A DNA stretch of 64,000 nt, taken from Glossina fuscipes (taxonomy: Eukaryota; Arthropoda; Insecta; Diptera; Glossinidae). The notes beneath the pieces are model-generated. The model searched no databases. It saw nothing but the letters and a program-made list of their open reading frames with translations, and was not told the origin of the DNA. The stretch covers positions 11,126,976 to 11,190,975 of the forward strand of contig NW_023998416.1 of NCBI RefSeq assembly GCF_014805625.2, written 5' to 3'. Both the position numbers and the translations under genes were made by a program. Below are positions 49,535 to 59,800 of this stretch, in pieces. How positions within the stretch are numbered: position 1 is the first letter of the stretch; each line of letters opens with the position of its first letter.

Positions 49535-52048
49535 AAATTTTTTATGATAGTTGTAGTTGCAATTTTTAATATAAATTATTATTTATTTTATTAGTTTAAT
49601 TTAGTTTAAAACTTTTCCTCTGAGATCTGAAATTAAAAAAACTTTAAGACCGTTTTTCTATAAATTGTTTAAAACGCAGGAATTCTCTAATCGCATAATA
49701 AATACATATGTTTTAAAAGAAACCTCTCAAATGGTGTGATGATAATTCTTAACAACTCTCCTTCATAATCTCCGGTGGTTTTAGTTACGCACGAGTTTGT
49801 TTTTGAATTTTGATTATATAGACTAGAATCACATAAAGCCTCACAGAAGTATTATGTCGTCTTCAATAAAATGTCCTAATCAAAACGCTATTCGAGGCGA
49901 GACTACAACAGGAGCATGAACTGGTAAAGTGTTCAAGCAGGGCCAAGGAGTGGTTACAAATTTGCCTCATTTTCCTCATTAATCTCATCGATGAAATCAG
50001 TAGACGGGATAGCGGAGACTTTTAATAAGTCTTATAGGTGCAAACGCCCATGTCACAAAGTTTATAAGTTCATAGAAAGCAAATAGAATGAAAATATTTA
50101 AATTTAAATGAAGGAAGGAACTGCCTGTAAAAAGTGATTACAAATGATAAAAATAGATCGAAGGATCAATATAATCAACTTGCTAGAGATTCTTGGTTAA
50201 GAACAATTTTTTTATTGGACGGCTAAGTAGAGAAGAGAAGAGTGCGACGTGGGTGAATGATTCGAAAAACCACCTTAGAATCACCGATGAATATCTGAAA
50301 ACCGATTTTAAAAACCCAATCATTTTCTTGCAGACTGCAGAGCCTTAACTTAGCATCAGTTTAGCTCTCGTGTCTGGGCACTTACCGAATTTTCCGAATT
50401 ATTTCGATTTTCTTCAGTACTTTAGCTAAAAACAAAAAACCCTAAAAAATGTCCCATCATAGTCAACCGAACATTTATTTTTCACATAAATTACGGCATG
50501 TCTACAGCACAAGGTTCATTTATATTTTAACAATTTCACATCTTAACTTTAATTTTTTAAGTTTTGCTTTTAAACGTCTACTTATTTTTTCTCATAAGTG
50601 GATTTAAATGCTTCTCCATGAGATTGTTTTGTTTATACTAAGAAGATATTTTAAAGAAAAAATAATAACATAACAGCCCTGTGCTTCCAACAAAAGCAAA
50701 GCGAATCTTTTCATTGACACTATCCAACAACAAATATAATGTCAACAAAAAAACAAAACCAAAAATATCCTTTTTTTGTAAATTATATTAATAGCCGCAA
50801 AAACGCTTTTAATTGTAAAAGAACTTCTTAAGTAAAAATCGAAGGAATATTTGATACAGTGAATATTTGAAGCATGAAAAACACACTTCACGAGATGAAT
50901 TTGTGCAACTGCACAAAGAATTTATAAAAATCATTAAAATAAAGTTATGGAGATTGGCCACCGCTTTTATGTATACGGATGCAGGGAATTGATTTCATAA
51001 ACTACTTTACTTTACATAAATTTATTCTTTCTTATAAACCCTACGAGCAAAGGTAGAAGGTAAGTCGAGAATTTTATATTTAATTCAAACTTTTTTGTAT
51101 CGAACTTTTTGATTACTTTAAAAATCTTGAAAAATAGTGGAAAAAATTTCATAGAGTACTGAAACATTCGTAAGAATGTGAAAGGAGAAGCGTAGCAAAG
51201 CATGTACATTATAAAAACTTTTATTTAATTGAAATTGAAATAATTGCCTTAGATTGATTCTGAGGAATGAGTAGTAATTGATTATAGTTTAGAATATAGT
51301 TTTAGGCGTTTAGGTTTAAACAATAAATTTTTTTCTTTATTCATAAATCTAACTTACAATCTAAACGTATAATTTGTCCACATTCGATATTTTTTGTGAT
51401 TTTCTTCAAATGTTGCGGATGCGTTATTTTAATTTTTATACTCAGCACAGCAACCAGTCTACTCTAGATATATGATTCCGTGTCTTGCGCCCACACAGTT
51501 TCAGAATAACATATGTTCCCCCCATTCACTTCCTCAGGTCGAAAAAAAAACCATTAGTTAACTTGAGAGTCCAGACATTTATTGACCATTAACAGAGATT
51601 TGGCCTTGATTTTTTAATGTTCAACAAAGATTTACTTACGGTAAAGGGATTACTTGGTAGAAAGAGTAAAAAATTGATGGAAATATGTAAGAAGTAAGAA
51701 GTATTACAGTATTACGTTACAAAATATATATAGGTGTGTATGTACATTTTGGGCATGTTGAGATTTAAGGAACTAAGCCAAAGAGAAGTGTGGCTTATAT
51801 GTCCACGATTATTCCGTGAGATCAATATGTTAGGTTGTAGTAGTTTTCTAACAAAGCAAGTTAGTTCACAAATAATTTTTTGCTTAAAGGAGATCAAAGA
51901 CTGCTACTAAGGCTTTAGAATTCACAAACCACCACAATGTTTACACATTCTCTTGCGAGGTGCACATCCACAATTTGTCTCATGTAGGATAGGAATATCT
52001 TTGTTGAAATCCAATTATGATTTATACATTTTTTTATTCTTTTCACAG
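49535..52048. other. Lipase 3' region and upstream region of the zinc-finger gene
   Basis: The lipase 3' UTR probably ends near 49.7 kb (AATAAA at 49697-49702). A less AT-rich patch at about 49850-50040 with short open frames is unassigned. The zinc-finger gene's 5' exon must lie somewhere upstream, because its first coding exon is preceded by an acceptor, but I could not place it. Confidence 0.5.
49697..49702 (+). terminator. Candidate poly(A) signal, lipase
   Basis: AATAAA 163 bp after the lipase stop codon, the first canonical hexamer downstream that I can see in a plausible position. Confidence 0.4.
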
Positions 52049-52056
52049 CCTACATA

Positions 52057-54270
52057 ATGACCTTAGAAATGAACGCATTTATGAATAACGCAGTAAACGT
52101 TAGTAAAAATTTGAATTATTTGAACCTACCGTTAACCATAATTCCAATCACTGAAGATGCCTTAAACAAAAGAATATTGGAGCAAACAGCAGCTCAACAA
52201 TGCAAACAACCAGATCTAACATTTCATTGTATGTGTTGCGAAGAATATTTTGTAAATCCTTTACTTATGTATGAGCATATGAACACACAGCATGCAGACC
52301 TGCCTGAACCAGAAGAACCCGAAGAAGTTGATTCAAATGATGATAAAGATTATAGTTGGGTATTAGAACCGGTTTGTGAATTAGTCGATTTAGACGAGAA
52401 AGAAAACGGGACACTAGCTGAAGAGGAACCTTCCGATAGTGACACAGATTCAGATGATGATAGTTCTTCGACGTCGTCTTCTTCATCAAGTTCCACTTCA
52501 AGCGATACAACGATACAAACAAATTCGAATAACAATACACGAGACAGCGCTATTATAGATGAAGTCGAAGAAAAACAAATTGTTCTTAATCACACCGGGA
52601 CAGAAAACTCTAATACGAACAATACAAATAACTATAGTATTATACACGGGAACAGTATAGAATTAAAAACAGCCGATCCTCACGAGTCTACATCAATCAT
52701 TTTAATAAATCCGCAGCAAAACTCCACAGTTGCACGAATGCCAGTACCGATGAAGAGAGGACGTGGTAGAAAAAGCGCTGCAGAAACAGCTGCTATGCAG
52801 TTGTCATCACTAAACAGTAAAGAACCAAAATGCTTTCAGTGCGCGCACTGTGAAGCTTCATTTCTAAGTGCAGGGGACTTATCCAAACATGTACGTTGCC
52901 ATATTACCAATAAACCGTTCCAATGTTCCATTTGTGAGAAGACTTTTACACATATTGGTAGCTTGAACACACATATACGTATACACAGCGGTGAGAAACC
53001 GTATAAATGTGAATTGTGCTCCAAAGCGTTTACCCAATCGAGTAGTTTGATGGTTCATGTCAGGTCCCATGCTGTCAAAAAACCACATCAATGTCATTTA
53101 TGTGATAAAGGTTTTGTGAATTCCAGTTCTTTAGTTATGCATTTGAAATCTCATGAGGAGGGTGAACGATTTTCCTGCCAAGAATGTGACAGAACTTTTA
53201 AGCACGAAGCCCAACTGGAGGAGCACGTAAGGACGCATACTCAAGTTTTGTTGTATCAATGCTCAATATGCCGCTCGGCCTTCGCTAACTCCTCTCAGCT
53301 AGTGCAGCACATGAAATGCCACATGGGCGAGAAGCCCTTTACTTGCTCTATCTGTGATCGTTCTTTTACTCAATCTGGCAGTTTGAACATCCATATGCGT
53401 ATCCATACGGGGGAAAAACCGTTTCAGTGCAAGCTATGCGAAAAGTCCTTCACACAGGCTTCCAGTTTAAGTGTTCACATGAAGATACATTCAGGCGAAA
53501 AGCCTTTTCCCTGCCATATATGTGGGAAATCATATAGCCAAGCGGCTTATCTCAACAAGCACATACAAAATCATTTCGAAACTCAGAAACAGGAACTGCT
53601 GCGGGCCAGGGGAAAGGAAACTTTACTGTGTATAGTATGCGGTGCTTTGCATCCAGATGCCGACTCCTTAGCATTGCATGTCACCCAACAGCATGCGACT
53701 TTATTGAACAATTTGCCCGAAAGGCCAAAGCCTTTGGAAAATTCGAATGCCTTAGAAGATGAACGTTTCCAGCAGCAGCAGTATATGCAACAAGTGGAGC
53801 TCTTAATGCAGATGCAACAACAAATGATGGAAGAAGTTAGTAGAAATGGTAGAAGCTTTGAAATGCAAAGATCAAAGGAGGCCCAACACATGCAGCAATC
53901 ATTGCCAACAACGTACGGCGAAGATGAAGAAATTGAAAATAATAATAATGAAGATGAAGAGGAAATGGATGAGGACGAAATAGATGATGAAAGAAACGAA
54001 GAGGAAGAAGAATTGGATGAAGATTTAGAAGAAATGCCTGAGGCTATTGACGAATTAAACGATGAAGAAGACTTAAATACCGAGGACGAGGAAATCACCG
54101 CACAAGTCGACCTTGAAAGCACGCTACAAATGGAGCAAACAGAGGAAAATCCTGAAGCTGCCGATACTGCTACGCTAAGCGAAATGCAAGATTACCCTTT
54201 CACCGAGGAGGCGGAATTCGATGATTACGATGACTATGCAGCTGAAGAAGAAGTCGAGACGGCCGTTTAG
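52057..54270 (+). CDS. C2H2 zinc-finger protein with acidic C-terminus
   Basis: A single open frame of 737 codons. An isolated finger (CMCCEEYF...H...H) lies near residues 57-79. An acidic/Ser-rich linker follows, then a basic AT-hook-like patch (KRGRGRKS, about 233-240). Nine tandem fingers (about 260-507) follow, mostly joined by TGEKPF-type or related linkers, e.g. HSGEKPYKCELC and HTGEKPFQCKLC. A degenerate finger (CIVCGALHPDADSLALH) and a Gln-rich segment (about 570-595) come next, then a long Asp/Glu-rich tail. Such arrays bind specific DNA sequences, so a nuclear transcription regulator is likely. The sequence just before ATG is CTTTTCACAG|CCTACATAATG, an intron acceptor, so an upstream 5' exon exists and coding could in principle begin there. 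Ends 191 bp from the RTF2 stop, tail to tail. The exact orthologue is not claimed. Confidence 0.92.
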   Translation: MTLEMNAFMNNAVNVSKNLNYLNLPLTIIPITEDALNKRILEQTAAQQCKQPDLTFHCMCCEEYFVNPLLMYEHMNTQHADLPEPEEPEEVDSNDDKDYSWVLEPVCELVDLDEKENGTLAEEEPSDSDTDSDDDSSSTSSSSSSSTSSDTTIQTNSNNNTRDSAIIDEVEEKQIVLNHTGTENSNTNNTNNYSIIHGNSIELKTADPHESTSIILINPQQNSTVARMPVPMKRGRGRKSAAETAAMQLSSLNSKEPKCFQCAHCEASFLSAGDLSKHVRCHITNKPFQCSICEKTFTHIGSLNTHIRIHSGEKPYKCELCSKAFTQSSSLMVHVRSHAVKKPHQCHLCDKGFVNSSSLVMHLKSHEEGERFSCQECDRTFKHEAQLEEHVRTHTQVLLYQCSICRSAFANSSQLVQHMKCHMGEKPFTCSICDRSFTQSGSLNIHMRIHTGEKPFQCKLCEKSFTQASSLSVHMKIHSGEKPFPCHICGKSYSQAAYLNKHIQNHFETQKQELLRARGKETLLCIVCGALHPDADSLALHVTQQHATLLNNLPERPKPLENSNALEDERFQQQQYMQQVELLMQMQQQMMEEVSRNGRSFEMQRSKEAQHMQQSLPTTYGEDEEIENNNNEDEEEMDEDEIDDERNEEEEELDEDLEEMPEAIDELNDEEDLNTEDEEITAQVDLESTLQMEQTEENPEAADTATLSEMQDYPFTEEAEFDDYDDYAAEEEVETAV

Positions 54271-54286
54271 CATACGGATAGAATAT

Positions 54287-54292
54287 TTTATT
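54287..54292 (-). terminator. Candidate poly(A) signal, RTF2
   Basis: AATAAA on the minus strand, about 170 nt after the RTF2 stop. Cleavage downstream of it would bring the RTF2 3' UTR to the last codons of the zinc-finger gene. Confidence 0.45.
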
Positions 54293-54373
54293 AATTTTAG
54301 TTTCCCCGAGACATTCTTTGCTCGTAGATTGCGTCAAAAATTGTTTCATATTTCATATTAGTATACATCATTT

Positions 54374-54379
54374 AATAAA
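54374..54379 (+). terminator. Candidate poly(A) signal, zinc-finger gene
   Basis: AATAAA about 105 nt after the zinc-finger stop codon, lying inside the predicted 3' UTR of the opposite-strand RTF2 gene. Confidence 0.5.
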
Positions 54380-54461
54380 CTCACTGCACTTTTACAAATT
54401 TGTAACTATTTTCACATTGATTGTATATAACGTTCCGAATACTTCTAGTCTATCTCTACTA

Positions 54462-55457
54462 TTAATTATAAAATGGGTTGTAAGTAATCCAATGAGCACG
54501 TTCTTGATCTTTAGCACTGCTATGAGTAGTGAAGAGAGATTTGTACACATCAGTAGCTTTAGGGTCCTTAGCTACGCTGTATTCAGTTTTTAAACGCTTC
54601 ATTTCAGGGTCTTCTAAGACATCTGAACCCGAACCCAAACGTTTAAGATTAGCCACAACTTTTAACTTGGCAAGATTACCCATTTTTTTGGCAGTTGCTG
54701 TTAAATCTTTGCTAGTCGATGGTTCGTCCGTAGATTGTTCATCTTCTTTGTTGTCTGTTTTTTCACTAGGCTTTTCGATTACACTTTCTGTTTTAGGATA
54801 ACTATCTTTCTTGCATTTTTTATTTGCCTTCCGCTTCGTATTGCGCATTTCCATTTTCAAATGCATCATTTCCAAATCTTCGTCCACGGGATTGAGTACA
54901 ATTACATCCTCAACATTAAAAGGTTGTTGGCAAAGCGGACATAGACTGCCGACACCTTTTGAACAACCTTTAATTTCTTTTATAGCTCTTTCAGACACAA
55001 CACAACCACAGCTCCATAATGCTATAAAACGGAACTTCCCTGACATTTCCAAGCCAATAAGTTTACAGATATACGGTGCATGCCGTACCTCCGTTTTATC
55101 AGCTTCTGTAAACGCTGGATTGGGCGTCAACTTTAATTGTTTAATATCCTTCATACTTTTAATGTGTTTAATGGTGTCGGGCATTTTGTCTTTTTCTAGT
55201 AATTGCTCTATAACATTTTGCTTTGAATATAAACGGCCCAAACCACACATAACAATGGGCTCTTGCAAACGCTGTTGCGTGAGAGCACAATGTAGCCATC
55301 GAAATTCACGTTCAGCATCTTTATCTTTCTATGAAAATAATGTATTGAATGCACATTTTTTAAGAAAATTACTATCATAAATCACTACCTGTTCTGGTTT
55401 CTTTTTAACACGTACTAGTTCATCCCGTCTTGGTATTGTGCCTCCATCACATCCCAT
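54462..55457 (-). CDS. RTF2: Replication termination factor 2 homologue
   Basis: Two exons, complement(join(54462-55328, 55389-55457)), with a 60-bp GT-AG intron, give 311 residues; human RTF2 is of similar size (about 306). The start MGCDGGTIPRRDELVR is the family's hallmark N-terminus. Two RING-like, partly zinc-binding halves follow: QEPIVMCGLGRLYSK near residue 48, and APYICKLIGLEMSGKFRF with SCGCVVSERAIKEIKG and CPLCQQPF near 115-170. The C-terminal third is Lys/Glu/Ser-rich and low complexity, as in other RTF2 proteins. RTF2 acts at replication forks and is removed through proteasome shuttle proteins in animals; that role is from family knowledge. Converges on the zinc-finger gene and diverges from SMG8, with 1.35 kb between start codons. 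Confidence 0.95.
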
Positions 55458-56803
55458 GTCTATTAGAAAAAGCTCTTAGTATCAAATTGTAATTAATTAT
55501 TGTTTTCGTCGAATTTATAGCCTTTTTTGTCAGAAATGTTCTTATTTCGTTTCTAAATCGTTTGACCAGACAATACAGCTGGCTTTTTCATGTTCTAGCA
55601 ACTAAGTTTTGTTTGCATGATATAAAAAAAAAGAATAAAGGCCTTTCGTCTTAGCAAAGGGTTGAAGCTGTACATGTTTTAATTATCATATTGTTCGTCT
55701 CTTACAGATACGCATCGAAAATTGATATTTGTATTCAGTATTGTTTTTGTCAAAACAGCTTAGAAATATACACAATTGCACAAAGTATAAGCACTTAAAA
55801 TTCATTGCAAAATTAACGAATTAATTTTGACTACGTTTCGTGCACTACATGAAATTTATTGTCAACATAATCGAACTGTTGTGCCTACTATTCATGATAT
55901 AACTGAAAAATTCGTGTTCATTCGTAGCCTTTGCAATGTTAAAAACATAAGCTTATCGCTGAAACCATCGATGATGTGATCCAAAGTGTTGACAAAAATC
56001 GAAAAGATCAGATAGTTACTCTGAATGAAAAACGCTACAACATCATGATCACCTATTTTTTATAGCATGCAGTTGGCACTTGGACGACGTGGTTTCAAGC
56101 ACACTCAACATCCCACACGCCTCGTTACACAATCAATTTAATGAGATCTTATTTGATCACTTTATTTAGTTGTTATTTTTATTTAATTTGGCGCGTGTGT
56201 CTTTTTTTGTTTATACGAGTGTGAAATTTCTATTTCCTTTTTTTATAAGTCATTTTACAGGCTTTTCGATATGTTTAATATTAAAATAATGTTCACCTTT
56301 TTTTTGTTCTGAAATTCTAGAGGTGTTTATAATCGATCCATGTCTAATTCGAATATATAACATATGTGCACAATTACAAAGCTGTTTTATATTTTTTCTT
56401 TATTACTGAATGAATTATTAAGTTTTCTTACACAAAAACAAATGTCACGAATAAAGCTTGGGGAGGGAAATAAATTTGTAAATAAATTTTAATTTTCAAT
56501 AATTAAATAAATTATGCTAATTTAACAATTATTAACTTTCCTAAGCGATAAGCGTAGCAATTGTGAAAACAAAAAAAAAAAGAAATTAATTTCTTTTTCA
56601 TTTTCTGGCAATTAGCTTTTGCTTTTATTATTAGTCCAGAATTATGGATTACATGCAATGATCTCTTTACAATTTTTGATTTTAAAAAGCAGAAATACTA
56701 CGGTTTGATTTGTGAAAGTTAAAAGATTTTCAAAACGTAAACAATTTACTTGTTAAGTATATAATTTAACCGAGAATAGTTGGTAGCGTAAAATAATATA
56801 AAA
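55458..56803. promoter_or_regulatory. Divergent upstream region between RTF2 and SMG8
   Basis: Both genes start outward from this 1.35-kb region, so it should contain both promoters. I see no TATA box or initiator that I would assert. A transposase relic occupies about 55832-56060, and a run of A lies near 56571-56581. Confidence 0.5.
55832..56060 (+). pseudogene. Transposase helix-turn-helix relic (Tc/mariner-related)
   Basis: Plus-strand reading TTFRALHEIYCQHNRTVV and TIHDITEKFVFIRSLCNVKN resembles the N-terminal helix-turn-helix of a DDE transposase group common in insects (FRALR--Y--HNRP----I--I---F--TGSL-D-K). After a frameshift, ETIDDVIQSVDKNRK fits the following E-I--V--SV-E-P block. 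Stops follow and no catalytic domain is visible. It is a truncated dead fragment sitting in the RTF2-SMG8 intergenic region. Family assignment is from memory of the motif pattern. Confidence 0.5.
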
Positions 56804-59800
56804 ATGACAACATATCTATCGTGGGAATATCCGGAAATGCCGGAGAACGTTAAGTATATTTGCTTTCAAGTTTCTTGACCCACGAACAGAAAAGAAAAAT
56901 ATTTAAAAAATTTTCTTTTTAGCAAATTATTGCTGCAAAATGATAAAAAATTGGTGATCATAGGAGTTATAGGTAAATCTGCATTTCCTGATTGCAATAA
57001 AATGGTAGCTCTTAATATATTAGACCGGCATCCCGCTTTACTAGACCACGAAGCAAAAGAGGTGAGTACATTTAGAGAAAAGAAAATCCTCTGCGATCCA
57101 TCTCCCTAGTATCTACATATGTACGTCAAAGTAAAATTTATATATATTTTTATTTAGGGTCAAATTCAATTTTATTATAATCCTGCAGAGTCCATATTGT
57201 GGTTGCATTTTGAGACCACTTTGGATGCGTTTTGCATGCAAAAATTGCTTTTGGAAGAGCTGCAGAACGAAACCTTTGATCAATTTTTAACTTTTCACCA
57301 GCGTATGCGTAGTCGTTTTGCACGCATGTTCCTCTTTGCTACTCACGTGTGCCACCTGATAGTATTTGTTGAGCTTAGTGTTACTTTTGATGCTTCATTG
57401 TTAGGCATGTTTAAAGCCTTGAAGATTATCCGGTAAATCAGAAATTATCGTAAAAATTGCCTTTTTACTAAGCAACAGTGTCATTTAAGAGATCGTCACG
57501 TTCTACGTTTTTTGCCCAAATTTATTAAAAATTCCAGAACTGGATTTATGTTCGGTAAAACTGCTCGCTTATGTTCGCCAAGAGTTCTGTTCCTTTTTGA
57601 AAACTTGCCAAAAGGCTATGGTAAGTTGGTTATGGTTAGTTGGAGTTGTCTTCTTTTTTAAATTCGAATTATTTCTTTGGATTCTAATTGCAGAGAAGTC
57701 TTACGAATCAATTTCCAAAATGGAGTTCGAAGTGGAAGATAATATCTATAAAATGTTACGTAATGAGTATATAGTGGTCAATAATAATGCATCTTCGCTA
57801 TTCTCTATACCGGTTAACCAGCGTTTCGTTTATTATAATTTAAATGACAAGCACCGAGAAGATCCCGTATTAAGTTCGGTAAATTTTTTGCATGAATTAC
57901 TGAAGAAACCAAGCTTATTGCAAACTGACGAAGAAATAGAGGAGTTGCTGCCGTATAAGGTAAAGAGATGAAAATAATTTTAAATGCAACTATAAGAATT
58001 TTGAAATTTTGATTAGGATTTTGGTAGACCTTTTTCGGACCTCAGTGACAGTGACCAAAAACCGCCCGAAGAAGAACAGTTTTTTGCCCACAATCGTAAA
58101 TTTATGGATCTACTAAAAGAACATATCGATCAGGCTTTAGATACTGGCTTCAATGACAATTTGTCCAAGTATAAGGGCAAAAGTCATTTTGTTGTGTTGT
58201 CCGCCAAACCTTGGTTTGAAGCTTTTAAGTTATTACATAAGATTTTCATAGAAAATCCCGATAATGAACAATTTGAGGCAAACGATGCAGATTATGTAAG
58301 TGCTATACATTTGACAAATAACCGTTGATGGTAAAAGTCCTTTAAATTTCAGAAAGCTTACTTAGAAAACTTTGATAAAATTGTAAATTACGACAGCGAG
58401 TAAGTGTCTGGATTTTCAATACCAATAAAACTTAATTAGTTAGTGTATTTTCAGATTTTTTAAGGCTTGCTGCGATATCGGATTACAAAAAGCCTTTTCT
58501 ATGTATAATAATCCTACACTTACATACTATAGTGCCGTGATCCATAAGAAAATGGTAAGTATTTCTAAGGCGGAAGCCATTGACTAAGTTCAGCTTATTT
58601 TCGTAGACAGAAGAAGCCGTTACACTTTATCGAAAATATGCCAGGGGTCCAGATAAATCTGTTAATGAATTAACTTTAAGAGAAATGTGCGAAACGTGTT
58701 GGAAATCGGGTAAACAACAATGCGAATATCCTAGTTTGCGTGGCAGTCCTTGTGCTCTTCCTAAACATATTGTTAAAGAAGCAACTGAACATTCTAGTGG
58801 CGTTGTGTACATATCCGCTTGCAACTGTGGAAAGACGCAAGGACGTCGGGAGGACCCTTACAGCATACGTCATGCCAATTATGAGTTCTATGAATATATG
58901 GCCAATAATTGTACATTGTGCGCAAAAGTCAAGCACATACGTTTCGCAATATTTGAACCTTCCATTAACGATTATAGGCAAGTCATTCTCAGCTTCATAA
59001 AAAATCCCTGTATTAAGTAATATTTTATTTTGAATGTCGTAATTTTAGGGCTGCTGAATATGACCGCGCGTTTTGTAAAACCTCTCTTAGCCTGAATAAA
59101 GAAGATGAGATTTATTCAATGAATGCCCATTCCGATGAAGATAATTATGAAGATGAAAACATGTCGCAACGATTAATGGCTTCTCAAAATTCTCACACCA
59201 ATCTTAGTCTTTCAGTTTCTTTAGATAATTTGAATAAAATTGATGAGCGTGACAATGTTATGAACAGTTCGGACGAGTCTGTAAATGAACTGATTTTAAA
59301 AGTAAAAGACAAAGAGGTTCAAGACGAAGATAAAGAACGTTCCGTATTACGACAGCCTTCCACCACTGAATACCTTCCGGGTATGGTTCACACTGAAAGC
59401 CCAGTGGGCTTATTGCCGCAATTTCCTAGTTGGTCTTTATGTTGCGTGGGCGCAAGCTCGGTTTATAGTCACAATACTGGTTTAATGGAACATTTCCAAA
59501 GTGGATTTTTGACAGGCTCCAATTTTCTTTTACCTTGGGATGTGCACGTTCGCTTGGAACATTCAGCATCTTGGGCGGCTGCTTACGAAAAAACCCGCTA
59601 TCGCAAAATGGGTGAAGTATTCGTGCTGAAAATATTTGTCGGTTTTGAATATGAATGTCCACGAGGCCACCGATTTATGATGTCCGCACCTGATAAAGTG
59701 CTAAGAGGAGGATCAGGTTTGTTATGATATTTTATATATTATTATCAAAAAAAAAAAAAGGTAATTATTTGAAGGAATTCTACGTGACAGTGGAAGTAAG

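Noticed and set aside
53583..54122. 179-codon Ser-rich minus-strand frame
   Set aside because: Antisense shadow of the Glu/Asp-rich tail of the zinc-finger gene.
54811..55380. 189-codon plus-strand frame
   Set aside because: Antisense shadow of RTF2, whose own frame has clear homology and a proper intron.
56849..56850. SMG8 exon 1 donor at GAGAAC|GTTAAG
   Set aside because: It puts exon 2 out of frame with an early stop; the donor at 56854 (GTTAA|GTATAT) keeps the frame and gives NVNKLLLQND.
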